A stretch of DNA of 64,000 nt from Chromohalobacter sp. 11-W (lineage in GTDB: Bacteria > Pseudomonadota > Gammaproteobacteria > Pseudomonadales > Halomonadaceae). Below are positions 1 through 9,273 of this stretch, one piece after another; within the stretch, counting starts at the first letter, position 1, and every line of letters starts with the position of its first letter. Both the position numbers and the translations under genes were made by a program. The notes under the pieces were generated by a model, which searched no databases, was not told the origin of the DNA, and was given only the letters and a program-made list of their open reading frames with translations. The stretch covers positions 96,732 to 160,731 of the forward strand of contig NZ_JARANZ010000009.1 in NCBI RefSeq assembly GCF_029889905.1, in the 5' to 3' direction.

Positions 1-254
1 CTACCACGCGCGAGACCGCCAGCGGGGTCACCTTGGGCGAAGCAGAGAAGATTAGTCGTGCCCGCGCACTGGAGGCGATCACGCTAGGCGCGGCCTACAC
101 GCTGCGCATGGACGATCGCATCGGCAGCCTTGAGCCAGGCAAGCTTGCCGATATCACAGTACTCGACGAGGACCCGCTCGACAGCACCACGTCACTCAAG
201 GACATCGGTGTGTTCGACACGCTGCTTTCCGGTCGGTCGACGGGCGGTGGCTAG
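1..254 (+). CDS. Amidohydrolase family 3 (YtcJ-like), C-terminal fragment
   Basis: The reading frame is open from the window edge and ends with TAG at 252-254, so only the last 84 or so residues are present. The visible part contains EAITLGAAYTLRMDD followed by GSLEPGKLADITVLD, the typical closing segment of metal-dependent amidohydrolases, where the chain returns to the small beta-sandwich domain. These enzymes hydrolyse amide or ester bonds in the cytoplasm. The substrate cannot be told because the metal-binding barrel lies outside the window. An internal TTG at 33 is unlikely to be the start, since the frame continues upstream with family-like sequence. Confidence 0.75.
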   Translation, partial: TTRETASGVTLGEAEKISRARALEAITLGAAYTLRMDDRIGSLEPGKLADITVLDEDPLDSTTSLKDIGVFDTLLSGRSTGGG

Positions 255-424
255 GTGTGAATAGATACCGGCAGGCAAAACGCTACTCGGATTACGCCAG
301 GCAAGGCACTCAATACCGGGGCAAAGCGCCCCGTTGATCAATACCCAAGGACGGCTCCCCTGGGGTTGGGCAGAGTGCCCAGCCCTTCCCGTGATCAGCG
401 TGCTTGTGGATGGAGTCAGAAACG

Positions 425-1306
425 ATGAGTACATCGATATTGCCCATTCCCGCCACGCTGCTCTGTGGATTCCTCGGCAGTGGCAAGACCACTCGCATCA
501 ACACGCTCATTGCCAGCGGTGAACTCACGAACGCGCTGTTTCTAGTCAACGACTTCGGGCGTATCAACATCGATGCCGAGCTGATCGAATCGCAGGAAGA
601 CCACATCTTGCGGCTGACCAACGGCTGCGCCTGTTGCGGGATCGCCGGCAATCTTTCCGCACAGCTTCGCGACATCCGGCGATGGCCGACGCCGCCATCG
701 CATTTGGTCTTCGAGGCCAGCGGCATCGCCCGGCCACGCCCGCTCATGCAGTTGCTCGATGCAGCACACGGCTTCCGGCTCGAACACGCCGAGACACTAA
801 TAGACGCCAGTGCCTTTACGCGCCACTACACCGACGCGGCAGTCAAAGATATCGTCGTTGACCAGATCCGAGAGGTGGCTCAGCTACGCATCAACCGCAT
901 CAACTGGCTGACAGAGGCGCAGCGCGAGCAGGTATTGCAATCAATCGCCGCACTCAATCCGACGGCGGGCAGAACGCTCGAAAAGGCAGAGAAGCCGGCA
1001 GCAACATCCCAAGCCTCTAGCAAGGCGCGAGGCAGCGGGCCGCTGGTCACCGAGAGCGTAGAGTTCGCCAACGTCATCGACCTCGCCACTCTTGAGGCTC
1101 TACTGAGCGAGGCGACAACCACGCTGGTTCGCGCCAAGGGATTGGTGCAGGCGAACGACCATGCCGGCAGCTACCATGTTATCCAGCTTGCAGGTGGCCG
1201 GCTGACCCGGACCGCGACCCGCGCCCATCAATCGCGGGCGCTGGTGGTCATCGGCTACCCGGGCAAGGACATGGACCGCTTGATCGCCTCGTTGCGTGCG
1301 CTGTAA
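425..1306 (+). CDS. CobW/COG0523-family P-loop GTPase with degenerate G4 motif
   Basis: The 293-residue protein has Walker A GFLGSGKT at about residues 15-22 and the metal-binding CxCC motif (CACC, about 68-71) of COG0523 metal-chaperone GTPases. A C-terminal CobW_C-like region follows a low-complexity linker at about 200-220. I chose the ATG at 425 because GGAG lies about ten bases upstream; a TTG at 404 is in frame but less convincing. The guanine-specificity motif NKxD, expected near residue 167, reads NRIN, so nucleotide specificity or activity may be altered. COG0523 proteins deliver zinc, cobalt, nickel or other metals to target enzymes. It may serve the metal-dependent amidohydrolase just upstream, which is inference from adjacency. 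Confidence 0.8.
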   Translation: MSTSILPIPATLLCGFLGSGKTTRINTLIASGELTNALFLVNDFGRINIDAELIESQEDHILRLTNGCACCGIAGNLSAQLRDIRRWPTPPSHLVFEASGIARPRPLMQLLDAAHGFRLEHAETLIDASAFTRHYTDAAVKDIVVDQIREVAQLRINRINWLTEAQREQVLQSIAALNPTAGRTLEKAEKPAATSQASSKARGSGPLVTESVEFANVIDLATLEALLSEATTTLVRAKGLVQANDHAGSYHVIQLAGGRLTRTATRAHQSRALVVIGYPGKDMDRLIASLRAL

Positions 1307-1318
1307 CGATAGCTGGAT

Positions 1319-2782
1319 TCAAGCCTCTGCATACTCGTTTGCGAGTGTAGCGGGTACGGGCCGGGTCATCAGACTGACCGCGACGAACACCGCGATATTG
1401 CACAGCAGGCCGACGATGCCGGCATTGATGTCCAGCGGCGTCGATTCCGCCACGATCTGGAAGTAGTAGTTGACGCCTATGCCGACAACCATCCCCGCGA
1501 TGGCCCCCTGCTTGGTGCCACGCCGCCATATCAGGGCGCCATACACCGCCGGTACGAACTGCGCGATCGACCCATAGGCGCCAACCAGCAGCGCGATGAT
1601 GCCAGCCGCCCCGAAAATCGATAGCCAATAAGCCGCTGCGCCAATCGCAACCACACCGACACGCATGATCCAGACCTGTGTGCGTTCATCCATGTCCGGC
1701 TTGAAAGGCAGGATCACGTCGCGGCCCAGCGAGACCGAGCCGCCATGGGTGATCGCATCCGAGGACGACATTGCTGCAGCCAGAGCGCCTGCCCCAATCA
1801 AGCCGTACAGCCAGCTGTTCGCCCCAAGATAGTTGGTCACGAGGTGCGGCAATATCTCGTCCGAACTTTCCAGCGCGTCTGGAGCAACCACACCAATGGC
1901 AGCAAAGCCAACGAACAGCACCGGCACCAAAAAGATACCAAACAAGGGGAACGCCATTGTCGTGATCTTGATGCGCTTTTCGGTGGTTGTATAGGACTTG
2001 GTGAATAGATGCGGCCACATCAGGAAGCCAAGGGCCGATACCAATATGACGGTCGAATACGCCATGGCCGACATCGGGGAGCCGTCTTGACCGATGGTCA
2101 AAAATCCTGGCTTTGCCTGTTCAATTGCAGTGAACATCTCCGTCGGACTGCCCTGCAGCGTATAGACTAGGTAATAGCCCACTGTCCAAGCCACGATAAG
2201 CATTAGCGCGCCCTGCAGCACATCGCTCCACGCTGCCCCGCGCACCCCCGAGGTTGCCACATAGGCGACCACGATGCCGTAGGCCAGCAATGCGCCGAAC
2301 CAGTAGGGGATCACTCCGTCGGTGAGAATATTGAAAATGAAGGCCATCCCTTTGATCTGGAGGGTCAGATACTGGATGAATGCCAGTACCGAAATCACCC
2401 CTACGATCACGGTCAACGCTTTGGACTGATATCGATCACCCAAAAAATCCCCCATGGTGAAGAAATTCTTGCGAGCGCCAATACGGCCTACCTTCGGCCC
2501 CAGCAAGTACCATGGAAGGATCCCTAGCGCTATATAGGCCGGCACGAAATACGAGGCTGCCCCTTGGGAAAAGGCCATGCCGGGGCCACCGAGGAAGGAA
2601 AACGCACTGAAAACCGTCCCTCCCATCATGAACCAGATCACGATTAGGCCAAGACCGCGGTCCGCAACCGCATATTCGGAAACCGACCAGAAAGAGCGTT
2701 TGCGTCCAGCCATGAGCCCAATCACGAAGGCAAGTACCAGATACACTAGCATTGAGCCCAGCGCGAATACCCAATTATTCAT
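1319..2782 (-). CDS. Sodium:solute symporter (SSS family)
   Basis: This is an integral membrane protein of 487 residues with about thirteen hydrophobic segments, matching SSS-family length. The segment around the second membrane span (FMMGGTVFSAFSFLGGPG) and the following YFVPAY region resemble PanF/YidK-like sodium-coupled organic-acid or vitamin symporters. I start it at 2782, where GGAGG precedes ATG by six bases. That start overlaps the stop of the small upstream membrane gene by eight bases, implying translational coupling. The next gene upstream in the operon is an M20 amidohydrolase, so the substrate may be an N-acyl or peptide-like compound or its acid product; that is inference. Confidence 0.85.
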   Translation of the reverse strand: MNNWVFALGSMLVYLVLAFVIGLMAGRKRSFWSVSEYAVADRGLGLIVIWFMMGGTVFSAFSFLGGPGMAFSQGAASYFVPAYIALGILPWYLLGPKVGRIGARKNFFTMGDFLGDRYQSKALTVIVGVISVLAFIQYLTLQIKGMAFIFNILTDGVIPYWFGALLAYGIVVAYVATSGVRGAAWSDVLQGALMLIVAWTVGYYLVYTLQGSPTEMFTAIEQAKPGFLTIGQDGSPMSAMAYSTVILVSALGFLMWPHLFTKSYTTTEKRIKITTMAFPLFGIFLVPVLFVGFAAIGVVAPDALESSDEILPHLVTNYLGANSWLYGLIGAGALAAAMSSSDAITHGGSVSLGRDVILPFKPDMDERTQVWIMRVGVVAIGAAAYWLSIFGAAGIIALLVGAYGSIAQFVPAVYGALIWRRGTKQGAIAGMVVGIGVNYYFQIVAESTPLDINAGIVGLLCNIAVFVAVSLMTRPVPATLANEYAEA

Positions 2783-3002
2783 GCTTGCCTCCGTTGCCAT
2801 ACTCATAGCGGTAGAAAAAGCACAACACGCAGAAGGCGATCAGCTCTAAAAGAATGACCCAGAACAGACCGAAAGGCAGCCCCAGTACGAGCGGGAACAC
2901 GTGGTTGGCGAGCCCGTACAGTGGAAATATCATTAGCAGGAACATCACCACCACGAAAATGATGTACGGTCGGGTAACTTTCCTTTGGCGGCTGGTGGCC
3001 AT
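2775..3002 (-). CDS. Small DUF3311-type membrane protein, symporter partner
   Basis: This 75-residue protein begins at an ATG preceded by AGGAGGGCACTT. It has a basic N-terminus (MATSRQRKVTRP) and two hydrophobic segments at about 13-33 and 40-60, ending in a charged tail. Small two-span proteins of this kind (DUF3311) are regularly encoded immediately upstream of SSS symporters, and here the two genes overlap by eight bases. It is probably an accessory subunit of the transporter. A longer in-frame start at 3053 exists but has no better ribosome binding site. Confidence 0.75.
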   Translation of the reverse strand: MATSRQRKVTRPYIIFVVVMFLLMIFPLYGLANHVFPLVLGLPFGLFWVILLELIAFCVLCFFYRYEYGNGGKHE

Positions 3003-3071
3003 AAGTGCCCTCCTTTCTATTGTTTTAGGGTGTTCTTTGGCGTGACAGCTCACGCTATTAATGGACTCACA

Positions 3072-4253
3072 TCATTGAAGTTGTTTTTCAAGCGATTTGC
3101 GAGCCAGTCCGGTGAGCAGCCGGATGCCATCCGGCATGATCCGATCATTGAAATCGTACTCAGGGTGGTGAAGACCGCGGCTATGCTCGGCGTCGCCGGA
3201 CCCGACATGGATATAGGCACCGGGACGCTCGGCCAGCATATAAGAGAAATCCTCCCCGCCCATGCAGGGCTTATGGTTCACCGCCAGCGCTTCCTCCCCG
3301 AAGCAGGTGGCTATGACATGCCGAGCCGATTCGGTTGCGCCCGCATCGTTGTAGGTGACCCCGAACTTATCCTCAATGACTAACTCGATCTCCGCGCCAT
3401 AGTACTGTTCCAGACTCTGGCAGAGTCGGCGCAGGCTCGACTGCACGATCTCGCGGGTTGCTTCGTCGAGAGCGCGAATGGTGCCGGATAACTTTGCGGT
3501 ATCGGGGATAACGGCAAAACCAGCCAGGTCACCGCTTTGCAGAGCACATATGCTCAACACCGCCGGACTCAGCGGATCGACCTCCCTGGCAATGATGGTG
3601 TGGGCCTTATGCACGAGTTCGGCGGCGATGCGAACAGGATCAATACAACCATGTGGGTTAAGTCCACCGTGCCCACCGCGGCCGTGAATGGTGATATCGA
3701 TTCTGTCACCACCGGCCATGATCGGCCCCGGGATAAGGCCGTACTCGCCGATCGGCAGCGACGGCCAGTTGTGTAGCGCGTAGATTTCACGCATATCGAA
3801 ACGCTCGAAGATACCGTCCGCAATCATCGCCTTGGCGCCGCCGACTCCTTCTTCTGCTGGCTGGAACACGAAATAGACCGTACCTGCAAAATCGTCGTTT
3901 TCCTTCAAGTATTCGACCGCCCCCAGCAGCATGCTGGTATGGCCGTCGTGGCCGCAGGCATGCATCCGCCCGGCACGCGCCGAGGCATGCTCGACGCCGC
4001 TTTTTTCCTCGATGGGCAACGCGTCCATATCGGCCCGAAGCCCGACACTGGCATCGCTATCGCCAGCCGCGCCCACGATCCAGGCCACGATGCCAGTCTG
4101 ACCGATACCACTGACGTACTCGACGCCTAGCGACTCAAGATAGGCTTTCACCTTGCGAGACGTATCATGTTCCTCGAAGCCCAACTCAGGCTCCTGGTGC
4201 AGATTGTGTCGGAATTGGACCAGCTCGTTCATAGTCTCGGTCTTCATAAGCAT
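3072..4253 (-). CDS. M20D-family amidohydrolase (hippurate or N-acyl-amino-acid hydrolase type)
   Basis: The 393-residue protein has the usual length of M20D amidohydrolases. Visible motifs are GLRADMDALPI, the metal-binding GRMHACGHDGHT near residue 100, QPAEEG near 135 with the catalytic and metal glutamates, and GGHGG near 195. The C-terminal metal-ligand region is GGEDFSYM. Such zinc enzymes release amino acids from N-acyl or N-aroyl conjugates, or process indole-3-acetyl amino acids. The gene leads a minus-strand operon with the DUF3311 and SSS symporter genes, which suggests uptake and hydrolysis of one class of conjugate. The start is ATG at 4253, with a second ATG two codons later equally possible. 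Confidence 0.88.
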   Translation of the reverse strand: MLMKTETMNELVQFRHNLHQEPELGFEEHDTSRKVKAYLESLGVEYVSGIGQTGIVAWIVGAAGDSDASVGLRADMDALPIEEKSGVEHASARAGRMHACGHDGHTSMLLGAVEYLKENDDFAGTVYFVFQPAEEGVGGAKAMIADGIFERFDMREIYALHNWPSLPIGEYGLIPGPIMAGGDRIDITIHGRGGHGGLNPHGCIDPVRIAAELVHKAHTIIAREVDPLSPAVLSICALQSGDLAGFAVIPDTAKLSGTIRALDEATREIVQSSLRRLCQSLEQYYGAEIELVIEDKFGVTYNDAGATESARHVIATCFGEEALAVNHKPCMGGEDFSYMLAERPGAYIHVGSGDAEHSRGLHHPEYDFNDRIMPDGIRLLTGLARKSLEKQLQ

Positions 4254-4535
4254 CCCGTTCGCGCTACACCCATACTTAGTTGGGCGAGGAATTGCATCTT
4301 TTTCGATTATTTTAAAGTGTATTGCAGAACTTTTAATGTCAAGTCTTCAACCAAGCCCCCTACTCCCCACCAATGACTATTACCCCGCCATGGCGCTTGC
4401 CTTATCATCTGTTGGCGTTCGAAATCGCAGGCATCATGGATTCTCATCAATCACGGCAGCGGGGTGCGTTACTCTGGGTAACGACCAAAGTCGCAACTCG
4501 ATAACACTCTATAACAACAGAGGTATGTCGCTGCC

Positions 4536-5432
4536 ATGAAACACCCCATCACGACACTACTAGCCACCCTGGGCCTGAGCCTTTCCACCGTCGCCACGAC
4601 GGCGCACGCGCAAGACGACCCCATCGTGGTCGGCGGGCTCAACTACACCGAGCACCTGATCCTCACTTCGGCCACCTACCAGTTGCTAAAGGCCAACGGC
4701 TACAACGTCGACAAGCGCGACGGGCTGGGCACCTCGGTGCTGCGCCAGGCGCAGGAGAACGGCCAGGTCGATCTCTACTGGGAATACACCGGCAACTCGG
4801 TGATTCTGTTCAATGATCAGCCGCAGCCGGACAACGCGGCCGAGACCTATGCCACCGCCAAGCGCCTGGATGCCGAGAAAGGCCTGATCTGGCTGGATCC
4901 TTCGGACACCAACAACACCTACGCACTCGCCATGCGCGAGGCTGACGCCGAGAAGCGTGACATCCACACCCTCTCGGATCTGGCTACGGCGATGAACGAC
5001 GGCGCCGACCTGACGCTCGCCTCCAATGCCGAATTCTATGCCCGCGACGACGGTCTAAGGCCGCTGCAGGAAGCCTACGGATTCGAGTTCCCGCGCTCGC
5101 GCGTCAAGCGCATGGATTCAGGGCTGACCTACAATGCGCTGCGCGAAGGCGAGGTCGACGTAGCGCTGGTGTTCGCCACCGATGGCCGCAACGGCGCCTT
5201 CGACTTCGAGGTGCTCGACGACGACCAGCAGTTCTTCCCGGTCTACCAGTTGGCGCCGGTGATACGCGAGGAAACGCTCGACGCGCATCCCGACCTCGAG
5301 CCCCTGCTCAACGACATGTCTGCCGCGTTGAACGACGCGACGCTGATCGATCTCAACCGCCGCGTGGATGTCGACGACCAGAACATCGAAAGAGTCGCCA
5401 AGGACTTCCTGACCGAAAACGACCTGCTTTAA
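4536..5432 (+). CDS. OsmF/OpuBC-type ABC substrate-binding protein (paralogue 1)
   Basis: This 298-residue protein starts with a Sec signal peptide ending near THAHA (about residue 25). It then shows the OpuAC-type binding-protein fold: VVGGLNYTE, LYWEYTG near residue 83, DPSDTNNTYALAMR near 128 and RMDSGLTYNALREGEVDVALVF near 190. The family binds glycine betaine, choline or related quaternary amines in the periplasm. Two close paralogues lie at 13121 and 14092 beside the permeases and ATPase. This copy is separated from them by hydrolase and permease genes. A 10-bp stem hairpin follows the stop codon. Confidence 0.9.
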   Translation: MKHPITTLLATLGLSLSTVATTAHAQDDPIVVGGLNYTEHLILTSATYQLLKANGYNVDKRDGLGTSVLRQAQENGQVDLYWEYTGNSVILFNDQPQPDNAAETYATAKRLDAEKGLIWLDPSDTNNTYALAMREADAEKRDIHTLSDLATAMNDGADLTLASNAEFYARDDGLRPLQEAYGFEFPRSRVKRMDSGLTYNALREGEVDVALVFATDGRNGAFDFEVLDDDQQFFPVYQLAPVIREETLDAHPDLEPLLNDMSAALNDATLIDLNRRVDVDDQNIERVAKDFLTENDLL

Positions 5433-5460
5433 CTCCCGCATCGATCCCATCTTCCTTACT

Positions 5461-5484
5461 GGGGGCGATGCGAGCATCGCCCCC
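5461..5484 (+). other. Hairpin after binding-protein gene
   Basis: GGGGGCGATG and CATCGCCCCC form a perfect 10-bp stem with loop CGAG, between the binding-protein stop and the hydrolase start. No T tract follows, so it may be an mRNA-stabilising or attenuating hairpin rather than a full terminator. Confidence 0.6.
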
Positions 5485-5504
5485 TGCTGACGACAGGACC
5501 CTCC

Positions 5505-7544
5505 ATGTTTCCGAGTGGAAGCCAACCCGATGCCCGGGAAGTACGCGACTTCCCGCACCCGATCGTCGAGGAACCGGCACTGTTCATTCCGCTGCCCGAC
5601 GGCAGCCTACTCGCGGCACGAATGTGGCGGCCGGCTGATGCCGAGACCCATCCCGTGCCCGCGATCATCGAGTGCATTCCCTACCGCAAGCGGGATGCCA
5701 CCAGTGCCGACGACGAACGCATGCACCCCTACTTCGCCGGCCACGGCTACGCCGCGCTGCGTATCGACCTGCGCGGCAGCGGCGACTCGGACGGCGTGCT
5801 CGAGGACGAATACCTGGCGAGCGAGCAGGACGATATCGTCGCCGCGATCGCCTGGATAGCCGAACAGCCATGGTGCAGTGGCCGCGTCGGCATGATGGGC
5901 ATTTCCTGGGGCGGGTTCAATTCTCTGCAGGTAGCCTCGCGCCAACCGCCGGCGCTCGGCGCGATCATCGCCGTTGGTGCCACCGTCGACCGCTATCACG
6001 ACGACGTCCACTACAAGGGCGGCTGCGTGCTCAACGAGAACTTCGGCTGGGCAGCCTCATCGCTTGCTTTCATGTCGCGGCCGCCGGACCCCGCCTTGCG
6101 CGACGACTGGCGCGAACTCTGGCAGCACCGGCTCGCCCATCAACCCTTCGTCGCCGAGAACTGGTTCGATCACCCGACGCGCGATGCCTACTGGCGCCAC
6201 GGCTCGGTATGCGAGGATTATTCGCGCCTGACGACGCCGACCCTGGCCGTCACCGGCTGGGCCGATGCCTACGTCAACTTCGTCGCCGAGATTCTCGAGC
6301 ATGCGCCCTGCCCCCGGCGCGGTATCGTCGGCCCCTGGCCGCACGCCTACCCGCACCTGGCGATGCCGGGACCGACCATCGGCTTCCTCCAGGAAGCGCT
6401 GCGCTGGTGGGATCACTGGCTGAAGGATCGCGACACCGGCATCATGGAGGAACCGCTGTACCGCGTATTCTGTCCGTCCTTTTCCGAGGCCGATCCACAA
6501 CGCCTCGACGTGCCCGGCGAATGGCTCGCCGAGACACAGTGGCCGAACCCATACATCGCTGCCCGCGACCTGGCGCTAGGCAACGGCGAGCTGCATGCCC
6601 CGAACGATGGCGCCGCCCGCCCCGGCGTGGCCAAACTGCGCGCGCCCGCCGACAACGGCCTGCAATGCGGCGAGTACATCCCCCACAGCAGCGGCCCCGA
6701 GATCGCTGGTGATCAACGCGGCGACGACGCCCACTCGCTGACCTACGACACCGACCCACTGGATGCCGACACGGTGATTCTCGGGCGTCCCACGCTATCC
6801 CTGCGGGTCAGCGTCGACCAGCCGCGCGCCAACCTGATCGTGCGCGTTTGCGACGTCTCGCCCGAAGGCGTGTCGCAACGCGTCTCCTACGGCGTACTCA
6901 ATCTCTGCCACCGTGACAGTCACGTCACACCCTCCGAGGTGCCGTGCGATACGCCGCTCGACGTGACCGTGTCACTGAACCAGACCTGCTATCGCTTCAC
7001 TGCCGGGCATCGGCTGCGCGTCTCGGTGACCACCGCCTACTGGCCGCTGGTCTGGCCGAGCCCTTATCCGGTGACGCTGACCCTGCATGAGGCCGACTCA
7101 CGGCTCACACTGCCCCAGCGAGCCCCGCACGATACACCGCCCGTGCAGTTCGAACCGGCGGTGTTTTCAGGGCCCATGCAACATCGGATCGTACGCGCGG
7201 GCGAACAGTCCCGGGACGTCACCCACTCGCTGACCGACGGCTGGACCCGGCATGCCATCATCGACGACTTCGGCGAGATCGCCTACGACCACGGCCTGAC
7301 CAACATCGCCTCGGCGGACGAGCGCTACGCCATCCACCCTGCGGACCCGGCCACCGCGACCATGAGCAAGAGCTGGCGCCAGGCCTTTCAGCGCGACGAC
7401 TGGCAGGTACACACCGAGACCTGGGCGGAGTTGAGCTGCGACGCCGAGTGGTTCTACCTGGAAGCGCGCCTGCAAGCCTTCGAGGGCGACGAGCGCTTCA
7501 TCGACCGGCGCTGGAAAACGCGACGCCGCCGACGCTGGGTGTAA
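5505..7544 (+). CDS. CocE/NonD-family alpha/beta hydrolase (X-Pro dipeptidyl-peptidase S15 type)
   Basis: The 679-residue protein has the S15-type layout: an N-terminal alpha/beta-hydrolase domain, then a C-terminal jelly-roll domain (roughly residue 400 on). The nucleophile elbow GISWGG near residue 131, DLRGSGDSDG near 85, TGWADAY near 250 (Asp) and GPWPHAYPH near 275 (His) support an intact Ser-Asp-His triad. Family members are acylases or esterases such as cocaine esterase, alpha-amino-acid ester hydrolase and glutaryl-7-ACA acylase. It has no signal peptide and is therefore cytoplasmic. Its position between a binding protein and the rest of the importer cluster suggests it cleaves an imported ester or amide; the substrate is unknown. 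Confidence 0.88.
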   Translation: MFPSGSQPDAREVRDFPHPIVEEPALFIPLPDGSLLAARMWRPADAETHPVPAIIECIPYRKRDATSADDERMHPYFAGHGYAALRIDLRGSGDSDGVLEDEYLASEQDDIVAAIAWIAEQPWCSGRVGMMGISWGGFNSLQVASRQPPALGAIIAVGATVDRYHDDVHYKGGCVLNENFGWAASSLAFMSRPPDPALRDDWRELWQHRLAHQPFVAENWFDHPTRDAYWRHGSVCEDYSRLTTPTLAVTGWADAYVNFVAEILEHAPCPRRGIVGPWPHAYPHLAMPGPTIGFLQEALRWWDHWLKDRDTGIMEEPLYRVFCPSFSEADPQRLDVPGEWLAETQWPNPYIAARDLALGNGELHAPNDGAARPGVAKLRAPADNGLQCGEYIPHSSGPEIAGDQRGDDAHSLTYDTDPLDADTVILGRPTLSLRVSVDQPRANLIVRVCDVSPEGVSQRVSYGVLNLCHRDSHVTPSEVPCDTPLDVTVSLNQTCYRFTAGHRLRVSVTTAYWPLVWPSPYPVTLTLHEADSRLTLPQRAPHDTPPVQFEPAVFSGPMQHRIVRAGEQSRDVTHSLTDGWTRHAIIDDFGEIAYDHGLTNIASADERYAIHPADPATATMSKSWRQAFQRDDWQVHTETWAELSCDAEWFYLEARLQAFEGDERFIDRRWKTRRRRRWV

Positions 7545-7893
7545 TACCGTGGGGAATACTAAGGAGAGTTCCAGTCTCTGAAATAGGATGACACCTATTG
7601 GCTTCAGAATGCCCGAGGCAGCGCCTCGGGCATTTTTGTGACATGCGTCAGCCCCACAATGACACCTCCAATGAACCATAGCGGTGCAAGGACTACGCTC
7701 TACGATAGCCAAGGCCCCGCGTTGCGGAGTTGATTGTGCACATTGCACGACTGATTGACTCACCGAAAAGCGGAAATCGACAACCTCGCACAGTGATTGC
7801 CATCACTACCCAATAGTGGAACGTCTTTTGCTTCATGCAGGGTGTAGCAAGACTACCTCCAGCTATTCATGCGGACTCTCCGCGGAGCATACG
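7545..7893. other. Intergenic region upstream of the CodB-like gene
   Basis: These 349 bases carry the terminator at 7608-7638 and otherwise no convincing gene. A short inverted repeat, GTGCA CAT TGCAC at 7736-7748, lies about 145 bases before the next start and could be an operator for the permease gene, but five-base arms are weak evidence. Confidence 0.4.
7608..7638 (+). terminator. Rho-independent terminator
   Basis: ATGCCCGAGGC and GCCTCGGGCAT form an 11-bp stem with a very short loop, followed by TTTTTG on the plus strand. It closes the binding-protein and CocE-hydrolase transcript. Confidence 0.85.
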
Positions 7894-9150
7894 ATGGAAA
7901 ACTCAGACTACCCATTGAGCGAAGTGCCCAATAATGAACGTAAAGGGCTACTCTCAACCTCGGTTGTACTGCTCGGTTTTACCTTTTTTACCGCCACCAT
8001 GTGGGCGGGCGGATCACTCGGCATCGCATTCCCGTTCGGTGAGCTGTTGGGGGTGATTCTTATCGGTAACCTGCTGCTGGGCGCCTATGCAGCGGCCCTG
8101 GCTTATATTGCTTGTAAAAGCGGCCTCAACTCCGTGCTGATGGGACGTTTCTGCTTTGGCGAGATGGGCAGCAAGCTGTCTGACTTCGTGCTCGGCTTCA
8201 CCCAGATCGGCTGGTACGCCTGGGGGACCGCCACCATCGCCGTGGTGCTGGTAAAGACCACCGGCCTGTCGGCGTCGCTCGAGACTCCGCTGATGGTGCT
8301 GTTCGGCCTTGCCTTTTGCGTCACCGCAATGATCGGCTTTCGCGGACTGGATCTGCTTTCCCGCTTTGCCGTGCCGGCGATGATGCTGTTTATTCTGATC
8401 AGCCTTTACACCGGCATGGTGGACGTGGGTGGGCTTTCCGGCCTTGCGGGGCAGACGCCTTCCGAGAGCATGAGCCTTGCCGCGGCCATCACCGTGGTCA
8501 TCGGCACCTTCATCAGTGGCGGCACCCAAGCCACCAACTGGAGCCGTTTCGCCCGCACGCCGAAGATCGCAGTGATCGCGACGCTGGCCGCCTTCTTCGT
8601 CGGCAACGGCCTGATGGTACTGACTGGCGCACTGGGGGCGATGATCTACCAGCAGGCGGATATCGTCGATGTGATGCTGGCTCAGGGCTTCGTGGTGCTT
8701 GCCGTACTGATGCTATTCCTCAACATCTGGACCACCCAGGACAACACCATCTACAACTTCGCCGTCGCCGGCTGCAACCTGCTGCGCACCGACAAGCGCA
8801 AGGTGGTCACCGTGGCCGGCGCTGCCATCGGTACCGTGCTGGCCGTGGGCGGCATGTACAACCTGCTGATTCCGTTCCTGGTGCTGCTCGGTACCTTCAT
8901 CCCACCGATCGGCGGCGTGATCATGGCGGACTTCTGGCTCAACCATAAGGGCCGGTATCCGGCGCTGGCCGACGTCAGCCTGCCGGCCTTCAACTGGATC
9001 GGCCTGGCTTCCTATGCGATCGCCTCCGGGATGGCTTACTTCTCCCCGGTACTCCCGCCGCTGGTGGGCGTCATCGCCGCGGCCCTGTGCTACGCCATCC
9101 TGCTGAAGCTGCCGCTCGCCAGCCCAGCGCTGGACCCGGCCGAAGACTGA
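7894..9150 (+). CDS. codB: NCS1-family permease, CodB (cytosine permease) type
   Basis: The 418-residue protein has about twelve hydrophobic spans. It shows NCS1 landmarks such as FTATMWAGGSLG in the first span region, FTQIGWYAWGTA near residue 110 and WTTQDNTIYNFAVAG near 280. These match CodB-like cytosine permeases closely. The ATG at 7894 is chosen because GCGGAGC precedes it and upstream sequence is not transmembrane-like; a longer frame opens at 7816. No codA-like deaminase is adjacent. The neighbours are carbon-nitrogen hydrolases and a CocE hydrolase, so the substrate could be another small nitrogen compound. Confidence 0.82.
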   Translation: MENSDYPLSEVPNNERKGLLSTSVVLLGFTFFTATMWAGGSLGIAFPFGELLGVILIGNLLLGAYAAALAYIACKSGLNSVLMGRFCFGEMGSKLSDFVLGFTQIGWYAWGTATIAVVLVKTTGLSASLETPLMVLFGLAFCVTAMIGFRGLDLLSRFAVPAMMLFILISLYTGMVDVGGLSGLAGQTPSESMSLAAAITVVIGTFISGGTQATNWSRFARTPKIAVIATLAAFFVGNGLMVLTGALGAMIYQQADIVDVMLAQGFVVLAVLMLFLNIWTTQDNTIYNFAVAGCNLLRTDKRKVVTVAGAAIGTVLAVGGMYNLLIPFLVLLGTFIPPIGGVIMADFWLNHKGRYPALADVSLPAFNWIGLASYAIASGMAYFSPVLPPLVGVIAAALCYAILLKLPLASPALDPAED

Positions 9151-9273
9151 TATGGCGATAACCTGCGCCGAAGAGCGGCGCTGATCAAGGTCGACGTGGC
9201 CAAGAGCAACGGTCCGCCTAGCTGCGGACCACCTCCTTGCGAAGACTCGGAACGCCAGGTACAGGCCACGGCC

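Noticed and set aside
5672..6712. 346-residue Arg-rich plus-strand frame
   Set aside because: It is a +2 shadow of the CocE hydrolase gene, dominated by Arg, Ala and Pro codons.
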